Source of the DNA: H2-BAC3 sp045863035
Lineage (GTDB): Bacteria > Bacteroidota > Ignavibacteria > Ignavibacteriales > Ignavibacteriaceae
Reading direction: 5' to 3'
Length of the DNA: 64,000 bases
Assembly: GCA_045863035.1 (NCBI GenBank)
Contig: BTUV01000005.1
Span: forward strand, 1-64,000
Shown here: piece by piece, positions 53,625-62,325 of the stretch
Numbering within the stretch: position 1 is the stretch's first letter
Layout: every line of letters starts with the position of its first letter
Translations under genes and position numbers: made by a program
Notes under the pieces: model-generated
What the model saw: the letters and a program-made list of their open reading frames with translations, nothing else
Database searches by the model: none
Told to the model about the DNA's origin: nothing

Positions 53625-53972
53625 ATGCCAAGATCTAAAAATAAAGTTGCAGCCCACAGAAGAAGAAAGCGCGTTCTTGAGAGAGCCAAAGGCTACTGGG
53701 GAACGAGAAAAAATGTCTGGACGGTTGCCAAAAACCACATTGAAAAAGGTTTAACTCATGCATTCAGAGACAGACGTCTTAAAAAGAGAGACTATCGCGG
53801 ACTCTGGATCATCAGAATAAACGCAGGCGCAAGACTGCATGGTCTGAGCTACTCAAGACTGATTCATGCACTTGATGAAAAGAGCGTATTGCTGAACAGA
53901 AAAGTTCTTGCTAAGCTCGCTGCTGAACACCCTGCAGTATTTGCAGATGTTGTTTCTTATGTAAAAAGTTAA
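53625..53972 (+). CDS. rplT: 50S ribosomal protein L20
   Basis: A 115-residue 23S rRNA-binding assembly protein; PRSKNKVAAHRRRKRVLERA at the start and the LWIIRINAGARLHGLSYSRL signature are intact. In other bacteria L20 represses the infC-rpmI-rplT operon by binding its mRNA; whether this occurs here cannot be seen. Last gene of the operon before a terminator. Confidence 0.97.
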   Translation: MPRSKNKVAAHRRRKRVLERAKGYWGTRKNVWTVAKNHIEKGLTHAFRDRRLKKRDYRGLWIIRINAGARLHGLSYSRLIHALDEKSVLLNRKVLAKLAAEHPAVFADVVSYVKS

Positions 53973-53995
53973 TCCATAGATACATGTTTCATTAT

Positions 53996-54034
53996 CCTCT
54001 CTTCCTTACCGGGGGGAGAGGGTATTTTGTTTTA
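53996..54034 (+). terminator. terminator after rplT
   Basis: CCTCTCTTCC (53996-54005) pairs with the GGGGGGAGAGG strand ending at 54022 (two G-T pairs), followed by GTATTTTGTTTT. Confidence 0.7.
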
Positions 54035-54048
54035 AAGGGTTATGTTCG

Positions 54049-55059
54049 ATGAAAGAAAAGATTGAAGAACTAAAAAAACGGGCTCAGGACGGGCTGGGTA
54101 AAATAAACGACCAGAAATCGCTGGAAGATTTTCGCATTGCATTTTTGGGGAGGAATGGCGCGGTCTCAGCGTTGTTTTCAGAGTTGAAGAATGTTCCTAA
54201 GGAAGAAAAACCGGTTGTTGGAAATCTTCTTAATCATTTGCGTGATGAGCTAACGGCATCCTTCACGGCAATCGCGCTGAAATATGAAAACAGCAGTGAT
54301 GAACCCGCCGCCCGCATTGATCTTTCTCTCCCCGGCAGAGCCCGCGTCATAGGAAGCCGCCACCTTGTTACACAGACCATGGATGATATAAAAGCGATAT
54401 TTAAACGGATGGGGTTCTCGATATATACCGGTCCTGAGGTTGAATCAGATTACTACAATTTTGAAGCGCTGAACTTCCCTCCGAATCATCCCGCTCGCGA
54501 TATGCAGGATACTTTTTTTATCAGTGATAATTTTGTTCTGCGTACTCATACAACGCCTGTGCAGATTCGGATAATGGAGTCGGGTCCGCCGCCTGTTCGT
54601 GCAATTATGCCGGGTAAGGTTTACCGCAATGAAGATATAAACGCGCGAAGCCATTGCATCTTTCATCAGATTGACGGCATTGCCGTGGGTGATAATATTA
54701 CATTTATGGAATTAAAAAGCACGCTGCTTTCATTCGCAAAAGAGTTTTACGGAAGCAGCATAAAACACCGTTTCCGTGCAAGTTTCTTCCCGTTTACCGA
54801 ACCGAGTGCCGAGCTTGATGTTACCTGCTTTATCTGCAGCGGCAAAGGATGCAGAATGTGTAAACACTCCGGCTGGCTTGAGATTCTCGGCTGCGGAATG
54901 GTTGACCCGAATGTATTTAAGAGCGTAGGATATAATCCGGAGGAGATTACCGGATATGCTTTTGGTATGGGGGTTGAAAGAATTGGCATTCTTAAATATG
55001 GTCTGCCTGATATACGTCTCTATTTTGAAAATGATCTCAGATTTTTAAGGCAGTTTTAA
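54049..55059 (+). CDS. pheS: phenylalanine-tRNA ligase alpha subunit
   Basis: Catalytic subunit of the alpha2-beta2 PheRS. The 336-residue product has the N-terminal coiled coil (about 1-80), motif 1 and 2 regions (ALNFPPNHPARDMQDTFFI, HCIFHQIDGIAV), the FTEPSAELDVTCFICSG segment and the motif 3 GMGVERIGILKYGLPDIR. A CFICSGKGCRMCKHSG cysteine cluster is present as in many bacterial PheS. It is followed two bases after its stop by pheT. Confidence 0.97.
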   Translation: MKEKIEELKKRAQDGLGKINDQKSLEDFRIAFLGRNGAVSALFSELKNVPKEEKPVVGNLLNHLRDELTASFTAIALKYENSSDEPAARIDLSLPGRARVIGSRHLVTQTMDDIKAIFKRMGFSIYTGPEVESDYYNFEALNFPPNHPARDMQDTFFISDNFVLRTHTTPVQIRIMESGPPPVRAIMPGKVYRNEDINARSHCIFHQIDGIAVGDNITFMELKSTLLSFAKEFYGSSIKHRFRASFFPFTEPSAELDVTCFICSGKGCRMCKHSGWLEILGCGMVDPNVFKSVGYNPEEITGYAFGMGVERIGILKYGLPDIRLYFENDLRFLRQF

Positions 55060-55061
55060 TT

Positions 55062-57467
55062 ATGGTAATATCACTTAACTGGCTGAAAGAATATATATCA
55101 CTCGAAGGCATAAGCGCGGAGGAAATTTCTGAAAAGCTGACAAACGCCGGACTTGAAGTTGAAAAAATGACTGACCAGCGTGCAATGTATCAGGGTTTTG
55201 TAGCTGCTCATGTTCGTGAATGTGTCAAACATCCTAACGCTGATAAACTTTCATTATGTAGAGTGTGGGATGGCAAAAATGAGCTGAGCATTGTCTGCGG
55301 TGCGCCAAATGTATCCGCCGGGCAGAATGTTGTTCTTGCAACCATCGGAACGCAAATACCCGGTAAAGATTTTGTGATTAAAAAATCCAAAATAAGAGGC
55401 GCTGAGTCTGAAGGAATGCTTTGTTCTGAATCAGAACTCGCGATCAGCGAAAACCACGAAGGGATTATGGTGCTGGGTGAGTCTGTTGCACCGGGTGCTG
55501 ATATATCAGATGTACTCGGACTTAATGATGTGGTTTTTGAAATTGGTATAACTCCGAACCGTCCCGATGCACTTTCGCATCTTGGGGTTGCGCGTGACCT
55601 TTCCGCGATTTTCGGCAGGGAAGTAAAGAAACCATCACTGAAAAATCCTCCTGTAACAGGGGATATACATCATTTTGCTTACGTGAAGGTTTTAAATGCT
55701 GAAGGATGCCCCAGATATACAGCCAAAGTTATAAAAAATGTAACGATTGGACCTTCACCTGATTGGCTGAAAAACAAGATTACTTCAATCGGGCTCAGGT
55801 CAATAAACAATGTTGTTGACGTGACGAACTTCATCCTGCATGAACTTGGTCAGCCGCTTCACGCATTTGATTTGGACACTCTCTCCGAAAACGAAATTAT
55901 AGTTGATAAGGCCTGGAGTTTAAAAGAGTTCACCACGCTCGACTCAAATAAGCGGCAGATGAATCCGGATATTCTCATGATTAATGACGGAGAAAAAGGA
56001 GTAGCAATAGCGGGAATTATGGGGGGAGAGAATTCAGAAGTTACCGGAAAAACAAAAAACATCCTCTTAGAGAGCGCTTATTTTAATCCTTCAGTTATCC
56101 GTAAGGGTGCTAAGTTTTTGCAGATGAGTTCTGATGCATCATACCGCTTTGAAAGAGGAACTGACCCTGAGATGACAGTCTTTGCCGCGGATCGGGCTGC
56201 TGAGCTTATTGCTGAAGTTGCCGGCGGCGAACTGATTGCAGGAACCATTGATATATATCCTAATAAGATTGAGAAAAAGAAAACGGAACTCCGGTTCAGC
56301 AGAATAGAGAGAATACTTGGCTTTCACATCCCAAAGGAAAAAGTTGTCAGTATTCTCAAATCACTTGAATTTGGAATCACCGGCGAATTAGAAGAAAAAC
56401 TGATTTTGGAAATACCTTCTTTCCGCCCTGATATCGAACGTGAAATAGATGTGATTGAAGAAGTGGTCAGAGTATTTGGTTATGAAAACATTCCCGATAA
56501 TCTGGTTGTCAGTTATCCTGTTCATGACCGCGTTGACCAAACCGAATTCGATGATCAGTTAAAAACTGCTTTGACGGGGCTGGGCTACTATGAGGCAATT
56601 TCACTGCCGATGATATCCGAGTGGGAAAGCGCCCTTTTTGGCAGTCCGGTAAAGGTGAAAAATCCCCTGACGGTTGAAATGGAATATCTGCGCACCTCAC
56701 TTATTCCTGGGATGCTGCAGAATATCCGGCGGAATATCCACGCCGGCGAGAAGAGTGTAAGATTGTTTGAAATTGGCAATGTGATGCTTAGAACCGGAGC
56801 GGGGGAAATATCCTGGAAGAACCTCCATGAGGAGACCCGGTGCGTAATGGTGATTTCAGGGGAGGCAGAAACCAAGGAATGGTTTAGGAATGACAGAAAA
56901 TATGACATTTTTGACCTGAAAGGGGATTTGGAGTCACTCGCCGTCAAGTTTTCTATTGATTCTTTCACGATTGATTCCTATTATTCAACTGAGAATAATA
57001 TCTTTGGCAGTATCGTTCAGTTAAAGAGCCAAGGGCAGGCGATAATTACCGGCGGTGTTGTCAAAAGGGATATTCTAAAAAGGTTTGATATTGATCAGCC
57101 GGTGTTCTGTGCGGAGTTGATAATCCGCAAGTTTGCTGATTCAGTTAAGAAACCGGAAGGATTCAGGCATCTGCCGAAGTTTCCGAAAGTTTTCCGGGAT
57201 TTCGCCTTTATACTTGATTCTACTGTTCAGTTCAACGAACTGGTCGATTTTGTAGAGAAGAATAAAACACCGCTTCTTGCTTCTTTCAGATTGTTTGATG
57301 TTTACGAACACAAGACTCTGGGAGAAGGAAAAAAGAGCATGGCATTTTCGTTGGAGTTTTATGATGAGAATGCGACTCTGACGGATGAAAAAGTTGATAA
57401 AGAATTTAACTCACTAATTCAGAAAATTTCAAAGAAATTTAATGCTCAGTTGAGGGGCAGTAATTGA
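55062..57467 (+). CDS. pheT: phenylalanine-tRNA ligase beta subunit
   Basis: An 801-residue subunit with the domains in normal order: EMAP-like tRNA-binding domain (about 40-150), B3/B4 editing domain, B5 domain, catalytic-like core, and the C-terminal FDX-ACB anticodon domain (FPKVFRDFAFILDSTVQFNE onward). GIAGIMGGENSEVTGKTKN-type editing motif and SSDASYRFERGTDPEM are visible. The TGA stop overlaps the TTG start of the next small gene, showing translational coupling. Confidence 0.97.
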   Translation: MVISLNWLKEYISLEGISAEEISEKLTNAGLEVEKMTDQRAMYQGFVAAHVRECVKHPNADKLSLCRVWDGKNELSIVCGAPNVSAGQNVVLATIGTQIPGKDFVIKKSKIRGAESEGMLCSESELAISENHEGIMVLGESVAPGADISDVLGLNDVVFEIGITPNRPDALSHLGVARDLSAIFGREVKKPSLKNPPVTGDIHHFAYVKVLNAEGCPRYTAKVIKNVTIGPSPDWLKNKITSIGLRSINNVVDVTNFILHELGQPLHAFDLDTLSENEIIVDKAWSLKEFTTLDSNKRQMNPDILMINDGEKGVAIAGIMGGENSEVTGKTKNILLESAYFNPSVIRKGAKFLQMSSDASYRFERGTDPEMTVFAADRAAELIAEVAGGELIAGTIDIYPNKIEKKKTELRFSRIERILGFHIPKEKVVSILKSLEFGITGELEEKLILEIPSFRPDIEREIDVIEEVVRVFGYENIPDNLVVSYPVHDRVDQTEFDDQLKTALTGLGYYEAISLPMISEWESALFGSPVKVKNPLTVEMEYLRTSLIPGMLQNIRRNIHAGEKSVRLFEIGNVMLRTGAGEISWKNLHEETRCVMVISGEAETKEWFRNDRKYDIFDLKGDLESLAVKFSIDSFTIDSYYSTENNIFGSIVQLKSQGQAIITGGVVKRDILKRFDIDQPVFCAELIIRKFADSVKKPEGFRHLPKFPKVFRDFAFILDSTVQFNELVDFVEKNKTPLLASFRLFDVYEHKTLGEGKKSMAFSLEFYDENATLTDEKVDKEFNSLIQKISKKFNAQLRGSN

Positions 57468-57784
57468 CAGATTATAACCGTTTTGATTCATTATTAAGTG
57501 AACTTGATTCACTGCAGAGTCAGATAGAGAGATTTCTCGATACGCAGGGTCGTGCTTCAGCTGAAAAAGCCGAACTTGAGCGGAAACTTGCTGAGCAGAA
57601 AAAAGAAAATGAATTTCTGAAATTTCAGATTGAAGTAAATCAAAAAGAGCTTGAAACACTCAGAACACGGGTATTACAAAACCCCGGTATGAGTGACACA
57701 GAAAAAGAAGAGCTAAGAGGAAGGATTGCTGAGGCAATCACTATTATAAACAACCGTTTAGCCGACGGAACAAAAGGCGAATAA
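57464..57784 (+). CDS. small coiled-coil protein, ZapB-like by position
   Basis: A 106-residue protein, mostly one coiled coil (about residues 5-75, heptads in SLQSQIERFLDTQGRASAEK and ELERKLAEQKKENEFLKF), with a short helical C-terminal part. Start is TTG overlapping the pheT stop. It sits directly before zapA. ZapB is a short coiled-coil partner of ZapA at the division ring, so an analogous role is likely, but sequence alone cannot prove it because coiled coils resemble one another. Confidence 0.65.
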   Translation: MTDYNRFDSLLSELDSLQSQIERFLDTQGRASAEKAELERKLAEQKKENEFLKFQIEVNQKELETLRTRVLQNPGMSDTEKEELRGRIAEAITIINNRLADGTKGE

Positions 57785-57801
57785 ATACGGATAAATGAAT
57801 C

Positions 57802-58095
57802 GTGTCTGAAAAGAAGAAACTTAAAGTCAAGATCTTCGATAAAGAATATTCTCTCCTTGTTGATGACGAGGAGTTGGCAAAGGAACTGGCTGAATACGTG
57901 AGTCGTGTAATTGAGGAAACCCGGCAAGAGCTTCCGGATCATCCTGCTCAGACAGTTGCAATAATTGCATCATTAAATATTGCCTATGACTTTTTCCTTG
58001 AAAAAAATAAGAGTAAGGAATACCTGATACAGGCCTCTGATAAGGTAAAACGAATAAAGTTTCTCCTCTCCCAGCCAGATTTATACAATCCATAA
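57802..58095 (+). CDS. zapA: cell division protein ZapA
   Basis: A 97-residue protein that stabilises FtsZ filaments. The opening LKVKIFDKEYSLLVDDEELA and the helix with QTVAIIASLNIAYDFFLEKN are characteristic of ZapA. Start GTG at 57802. It follows the coiled-coil gene by 17 bases and is immediately followed by a structured RNA region and rny, an arrangement that recalls zapA next to 6S RNA in other bacteria. Confidence 0.9.
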   Translation: MSEKKKLKVKIFDKEYSLLVDDEELAKELAEYVSRVIEETRQELPDHPAQTVAIIASLNIAYDFFLEKNKSKEYLIQASDKVKRIKFLLSQPDLYNP

Positions 58096-58099
58096 GAGC

Positions 58100-58311
58100 A
58101 TTGCGCCTCGCCGGTCGTGAAAAAACAAAAAGAACTAACTTTGTTCACAACGGGTTGCTGGCTCACGACGCTGAATACAGGCCTTAATCCGGCTTGCCGG
58201 ATCCGCCCTGCAAAGGGTAACATTGGAAGTACGATGCTTCGGGCAGTTTCCCTCACTATCTGACCACGGGTTCTTTCCCTGTTAGAATAGTGACCGGCGC
58301 GGCGTTTTTTT
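58100..58311 (+). ncRNA. ssrS: structured RNA, probably 6S RNA
   Basis: The 5-prime strand CGCCTCGCCGGTC (58104-58116) and the 3-prime strand GACCGGCGCGGCG (ending 58304) pair at 12 of 13 positions, closing a rod of about 200 bases; seven T follow. Inside are further helices: TCCGGC-TT-GCCGGA, CACTAT/ATAGTG enclosing CTGAC/GTTAG and CGGG/CCCG-type pairs, and GTGAA/TTCAC. No frame of note crosses it. Size, closed rod, terminal T-run and location beside zapA all suggest 6S RNA, the RNA-polymerase-binding regulator; the identification is by structure and place, not by a covariance model. Confidence 0.6.
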
Positions 58312-58332
58312 ATCGGAACTACCGGAGATTGT

Positions 58333-59958
58333 ATGGAATTGCTTGACCTGACATATATATTGCTTCTGCTGGTGCTGGCTTTCTGGCTCGGCTGGAAATT
58401 GAACTCGCGACTAGGTAAAAGAAGTATTGCCGCCGGTGAACTGCGTGCTGCTGAAATTATCGACTCTGCTAAACGGGAAAGTGAAAAGCTCCTGAATGAC
58501 GGCAACAAAGAATATGAAAAACTTCTTGCTGATGCTGAAAAAGAATCTCAAAACATCAAACGTGAAAAACTTCTTGAAGTAAAAGACGAATGGTACAAAA
58601 AGAAAATTGAGTACGACACTGAGGTAAATCAAAAGCGGCAGAAGCTGCAAAATCTTGAAAAACAGATTCAGCAGCGCGAAGAGACGATTGACAAAAAGCT
58701 GGATACGGTTTCTTCGAAAGAACGTGAAAATAAAGACGCAGAAAAAAATCTTTTTGAACTGAAAAGAAATCTTGAGCTCCGCGCAAAAGAGCTCGACCGG
58801 ATCGAAAAAGAACAGAATGAAAAGCTGGAGAAGATTTCCGGGCTTACTGCCGAGGAAGCTAAAGCAATTCTCATTGATAATATGACTCAGGAAGCCAGAG
58901 GGGAAGTAAACAAGGCGGTGAAGGGTATATATGAAAAATCGAAACTCGAAATCAAGAAAGAATCACAAAAAGTAATAATTCAGGCGATACAGCGCACGGC
59001 TGCTGAAGTTTCAGTTGAGTCCACCGTATCGGTTATCCAGATTCACAATGATGAGCTAAAGGGGAGAATTATCGGAAAAGAGGGAAGAAATATCCGGGCG
59101 TTTGAAGCTGCTACCGGAGTTGATGTTATAGTTGATGATACCCCGGAAGCAGTAATTCTTTCTTCCTACGACCAGTTTCGCCGCGAAGTAGCCCGCCTTT
59201 CTCTTGAGCGCCTTATGGCAGACGGCAGAATTCATCCCGCACGTATAGAAGAAGTGGTTGCCAAAGTTGAACATGACCTTGAAGAAGAGATGTTTAAAGA
59301 GGGGGAAAATGTGGTTTTGCAATTAGGTATCCACGGGCTGCATAATGAACTTATTAAACTTATCGGCAGGATGAAATATCGCTCAAGCTATGGTCAGAAT
59401 CTGTTGCAGCACAGTGTAGAAGTAGCTTATCTCACCGGAATCATGGCAGCCGAAATCGGGCTTGATGCAAACATGGCAAAAAGGGCAGGGCTGTTGCATG
59501 ATATAGGAAAGACAATGGACCGCATCATGGATGGTCCGCACGCGCTTATCGGAATGGAAATTACCAAGAAATACCGGGAGCATCCGATTATTGTTAACGC
59601 AGTGGGAAGCCATCACGAGGACATTGAAATGGAGCACCCGATTGCGCCGCTGGTTCAGGCGGCTGATGCAATTTCAGGAGCAAGACCCGGCGCCAGACGC
59701 GAACCGATTGAAGGTTACGTCAAGCGTCTTGAAACCCTCGAAGCAATCGCGAGCTCATTTGAAGGAGTGGCTAAAACGTATGCCATTCAGGCAGGTCGTG
59801 AGGTGCGCGTTGTGGTTGAACATGATAAAGTTGATGATATAGTGGCTGATAAACTCGCGTATGATATAGCGCGAAAGATTGAAGATGAAATGCAGTTCCC
59901 GGGTCAAATTAAGATTACAGTTATCAGGGAAGTGCGCAAAGTACACTACGCAAAATGA
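58333..59958 (+). CDS. rny: ribonuclease Y
   Basis: Membrane-bound endoribonuclease that starts mRNA decay. The 541-residue product has one N-terminal TM helix (LTYILLLLVLAFWLGWKL), a long coiled coil (to about 210), a KH domain (IIGKEGRNIRAFEAATGVDV) and an HD domain with GLLHDIGKTMD (His389, Asp390) and the later HHED. Length and order are as usual. The TGA stop overlaps the coaE ATG. Confidence 0.97.
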   Translation: MELLDLTYILLLLVLAFWLGWKLNSRLGKRSIAAGELRAAEIIDSAKRESEKLLNDGNKEYEKLLADAEKESQNIKREKLLEVKDEWYKKKIEYDTEVNQKRQKLQNLEKQIQQREETIDKKLDTVSSKERENKDAEKNLFELKRNLELRAKELDRIEKEQNEKLEKISGLTAEEAKAILIDNMTQEARGEVNKAVKGIYEKSKLEIKKESQKVIIQAIQRTAAEVSVESTVSVIQIHNDELKGRIIGKEGRNIRAFEAATGVDVIVDDTPEAVILSSYDQFRREVARLSLERLMADGRIHPARIEEVVAKVEHDLEEEMFKEGENVVLQLGIHGLHNELIKLIGRMKYRSSYGQNLLQHSVEVAYLTGIMAAEIGLDANMAKRAGLLHDIGKTMDRIMDGPHALIGMEITKKYREHPIIVNAVGSHHEDIEMEHPIAPLVQAADAISGARPGARREPIEGYVKRLETLEAIASSFEGVAKTYAIQAGREVRVVVEHDKVDDIVADKLAYDIARKIEDEMQFPGQIKITVIREVRKVHYAK

Positions 59959-60557
59959 GCAGACCCGCAAAAATTGCCGTTACCGGGGGGATTGGTTCCG
60001 GTAAATCTCTTTTTTGCAAATATCTGACCGAACTCGGTGAAACGGTACTTTTTGCTGATGTTATCGCAAAAAAACTTATGGCAGAGGATATATCAATCCG
60101 TGAAAGAATAATTTCGCTGCTCGGTGAAGCTGCCTATCTTAATGACAAACCGAATAATCCGTATATCGCTTCAAAAGTATTTAACTCACCCGAACTGCTT
60201 GCCGGGCTGAATGGCATTGTACATCCTGCCGTAGGCGCTGAGACTAAAGTTCTCATGGATGAGGTGCTACAAGAAAAACCAAGGGTATTTTATGAGGCCG
60301 CTTTGATTTTTGAAGCACGGCTGCAAAAGTATTTTGATATAGTTGTTCTCATTACCGCCCCTGATGAACTTCGTATAAAGCGGGCAATGGAACGGGACAA
60401 CATTACCCGCGAAAAAGTTGAGGAGCGGATGAAAAACCAGATGAATGAAATAACCAAATCAAAACTCGCAGATATTATCATTATGAACGATTCCGGCACT
60501 GAAGAGTTATACAGCAAAGCGCTAAATCTACTGAAAGAGCTAAGCAGTGTCAAGTAA
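59955..60557 (+). CDS. coaE: dephospho-CoA kinase
   Basis: Last step of coenzyme A synthesis. The 200-residue product has the P-loop GGIGSGKS (residues 11-18), ADVIAKKLM, HPAV and the lid RAMERDNITREKVEERMKNQ, all as in CoaE. It overlaps rny by four bases and the next gene by eleven. Confidence 0.95.
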   Translation: MSRPAKIAVTGGIGSGKSLFCKYLTELGETVLFADVIAKKLMAEDISIRERIISLLGEAAYLNDKPNNPYIASKVFNSPELLAGLNGIVHPAVGAETKVLMDEVLQEKPRVFYEAALIFEARLQKYFDIVVLITAPDELRIKRAMERDNITREKVEERMKNQMNEITKSKLADIIIMNDSGTEELYSKALNLLKELSSVK

Positions 60558-61371
60558 AATACCTGTTATCTCCATCCAGGGGGAACCTGAGTCATACAGT
60601 TATAAAACTGTTGTAAAAAGGTTTGGCAAGTCTTTTGTCCTTCGTTACCGGAGAACTTTCCGCGAAACGTTTAACGATGTAAAAAACGGAGAATCTGATT
60701 ATGCCCTCCTCCCGTTTATCAATTTTATTACGAATGAAATTCCAGAAAACTATACTCTTCTGGATGAGTTTCAATTATCCATTCATGAAGCAATTACCAC
60801 CAAACTTGATCACGCCCTGCTTGGTAAACCCGGTCTCACCCCTGAAACAGTGAAGTATATATATTCACACCAGCAGGCGCTGGCTCAGTGCTCTGAATTT
60901 TTAGGGTTGGAGCAGTTCAAAGAGGTACTGGTAAAAGAAGTACATGATACCGCAGGGGCAAAGCTGTATCTTGAGCAGAATCCGGAGTTTTCCGGTATTA
61001 TTGCTTCAAAATCCTCCGCAAAAGCTTTGGGACTTGAGGTAATTGCCCATCCTATACAGAATGATAAAAGGAATAAAACGACATTTTTTCTGCTTTCCCA
61101 AAAACCGCTCAAACCTGCTGAGGAAGATAGATTTGCGGTATTTGGGATTAAAACGCCGGTTGAGGGTGATGCGCTCATGATGTTTGCGGTGAAAGATAAG
61201 TCGGTCACGGTCGTTCGGATTTATCCGGAAGAACTGCCGTATCATGTTGCCAAAACCTATTTTCTGGTGAAATTCATAGGGGATTTGGCAGACAGGAAGG
61301 GACTATATGCCCTGATGAAACGGGAAAAACTCTTTACCTATATGAGCGGTCTTTTCGGCGGTTCCCTTTAA
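60547..61371 (+). CDS. pheA: prephenate dehydratase
   Basis: Converts prephenate to phenylpyruvate for phenylalanine synthesis. The 274-residue product has the periplasmic-binding-protein-like catalytic halves with QGEPESYSYKT, YALLPFINFI, YSHQQALAQCSEFL and a KTTFFLLS segment, then an ACT-like regulatory tail. The standard TRF motif appears as KTTFF, conserving the threonine and phenylalanine; SYS replaces the usual GAFS-type opening. Start is GTG at 60547 within the end of coaE. There is no fused chorismate mutase; a chorismate mutase domain occurs in the gene at 63358. Confidence 0.85.
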   Translation: MSSKIPVISIQGEPESYSYKTVVKRFGKSFVLRYRRTFRETFNDVKNGESDYALLPFINFITNEIPENYTLLDEFQLSIHEAITTKLDHALLGKPGLTPETVKYIYSHQQALAQCSEFLGLEQFKEVLVKEVHDTAGAKLYLEQNPEFSGIIASKSSAKALGLEVIAHPIQNDKRNKTTFFLLSQKPLKPAEEDRFAVFGIKTPVEGDALMMFAVKDKSVTVVRIYPEELPYHVAKTYFLVKFIGDLADRKGLYALMKREKLFTYMSGLFGGSL

Positions 61372-61425
61372 TCTTGGTTAATAACTCCGGCAGTAATAAT
61401 TTTGAATAGCTAATTAGGAGTATTT

Positions 61426-62325
61426 GTGAGCTTACTTAATAATATCATAGTATCTGTAGTTCAACTGATGCCTAAACCGGTAGTCAGATTTTTTTCAAAC
61501 CGCTATATTGCCGGAGACCTTCTCACTGACGCTGTCCGGTTGACAAGAGAACTAAACAAAAAGGGAATCTACTCAACCATTGATGTGCTGGGTGAAGCCA
61601 TTACCACCAAAGAAGAAGCAATAAACGCACACAGGCAGTGTCTTGAGGTTTTAGAATCGATTCACAGAGAAAAGCTGATGTCCAATCTTTCTATTAAACC
61701 GACACAGATGGCGCTACAGATCGATTTTGATTTTTGCGTGAAGCAGGTCCGGGAGCTTTGCACCAAAGCAAAAGAATATGGAACTTTCGTCCGGCTGGAT
61801 ATGGAAGATGCAACCACAACCGATGACATTCTCCGGCTGCATAGAATTCTCAGAAGTGAGTTCGATAATGTTGGTGTTGTTATACAGGCCTACCTCCGCC
61901 GTACGGTGAAGGATATTCTGGAGCAGAAAGATGTTGCGCTGAATTACCGGCTCTGCAAAGGTATTTATATTGAAGCAGAAGAAATTGCGTTTAAGGGGAG
62001 AGGAGAGATTCAGGAAAACTATCTTTTATCACTTCGCAAAATGTTTGAGGCCGGCGCTTATGTCGGTATTGCAACACACGATATTTACCTGATTGAAGGC
62101 GCCAAGAAAATTATTAAAGAAATGAATATAGACTCCGCCCGTTATGAGTTCCAGATGCTGCTCGGTGTGAAAGAAGATTTGCGCGATAAGCTGAATGCTG
62201 AAGGGTTTAAAGTTAGAATCTATGTGCCTTTCGGAAAAGACTGGTATAAGTACTCAATAAGACGCCTGAAAGAAAACCCGCAGGTTGCCGGTCATATAGT
62301 AAAGAACATCTTTTCACTGAACTAA
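61426..62325 (+). CDS. proline dehydrogenase
   Basis: FAD enzyme oxidising proline to pyrroline-5-carboxylate, here as a single-domain protein of 299 residues without a P5C dehydrogenase fusion. Typical PRODH barrel motifs are LSIKPTQMAL, RLDMEDATTTDDIL, VGVVIQAYLRRT, YRLCKGIYIE, IATHD, YEFQMLLGV and the final RIYVPFGKDWYKYSIRRLKE. Start GTG at 61426 with TAGGAG five bases upstream. Its last base overlaps the tsaD start. Confidence 0.95.
   Translation: MSLLNNIIVSVVQLMPKPVVRFFSNRYIAGDLLTDAVRLTRELNKKGIYSTIDVLGEAITTKEEAINAHRQCLEVLESIHREKLMSNLSIKPTQMALQIDFDFCVKQVRELCTKAKEYGTFVRLDMEDATTTDDILRLHRILRSEFDNVGVVIQAYLRRTVKDILEQKDVALNYRLCKGIYIEAEEIAFKGRGEIQENYLLSLRKMFEAGAYVGIATHDIYLIEGAKKIIKEMNIDSARYEFQMLLGVKEDLRDKLNAEGFKVRIYVPFGKDWYKYSIRRLKENPQVAGHIVKNIFSLN

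Noticed and set aside
57984..58508. A 174-codon minus-strand frame across the structured RNA
   Set aside because: It crosses zapA, the RNA and the start of rny; composition and position indicate a shadow.
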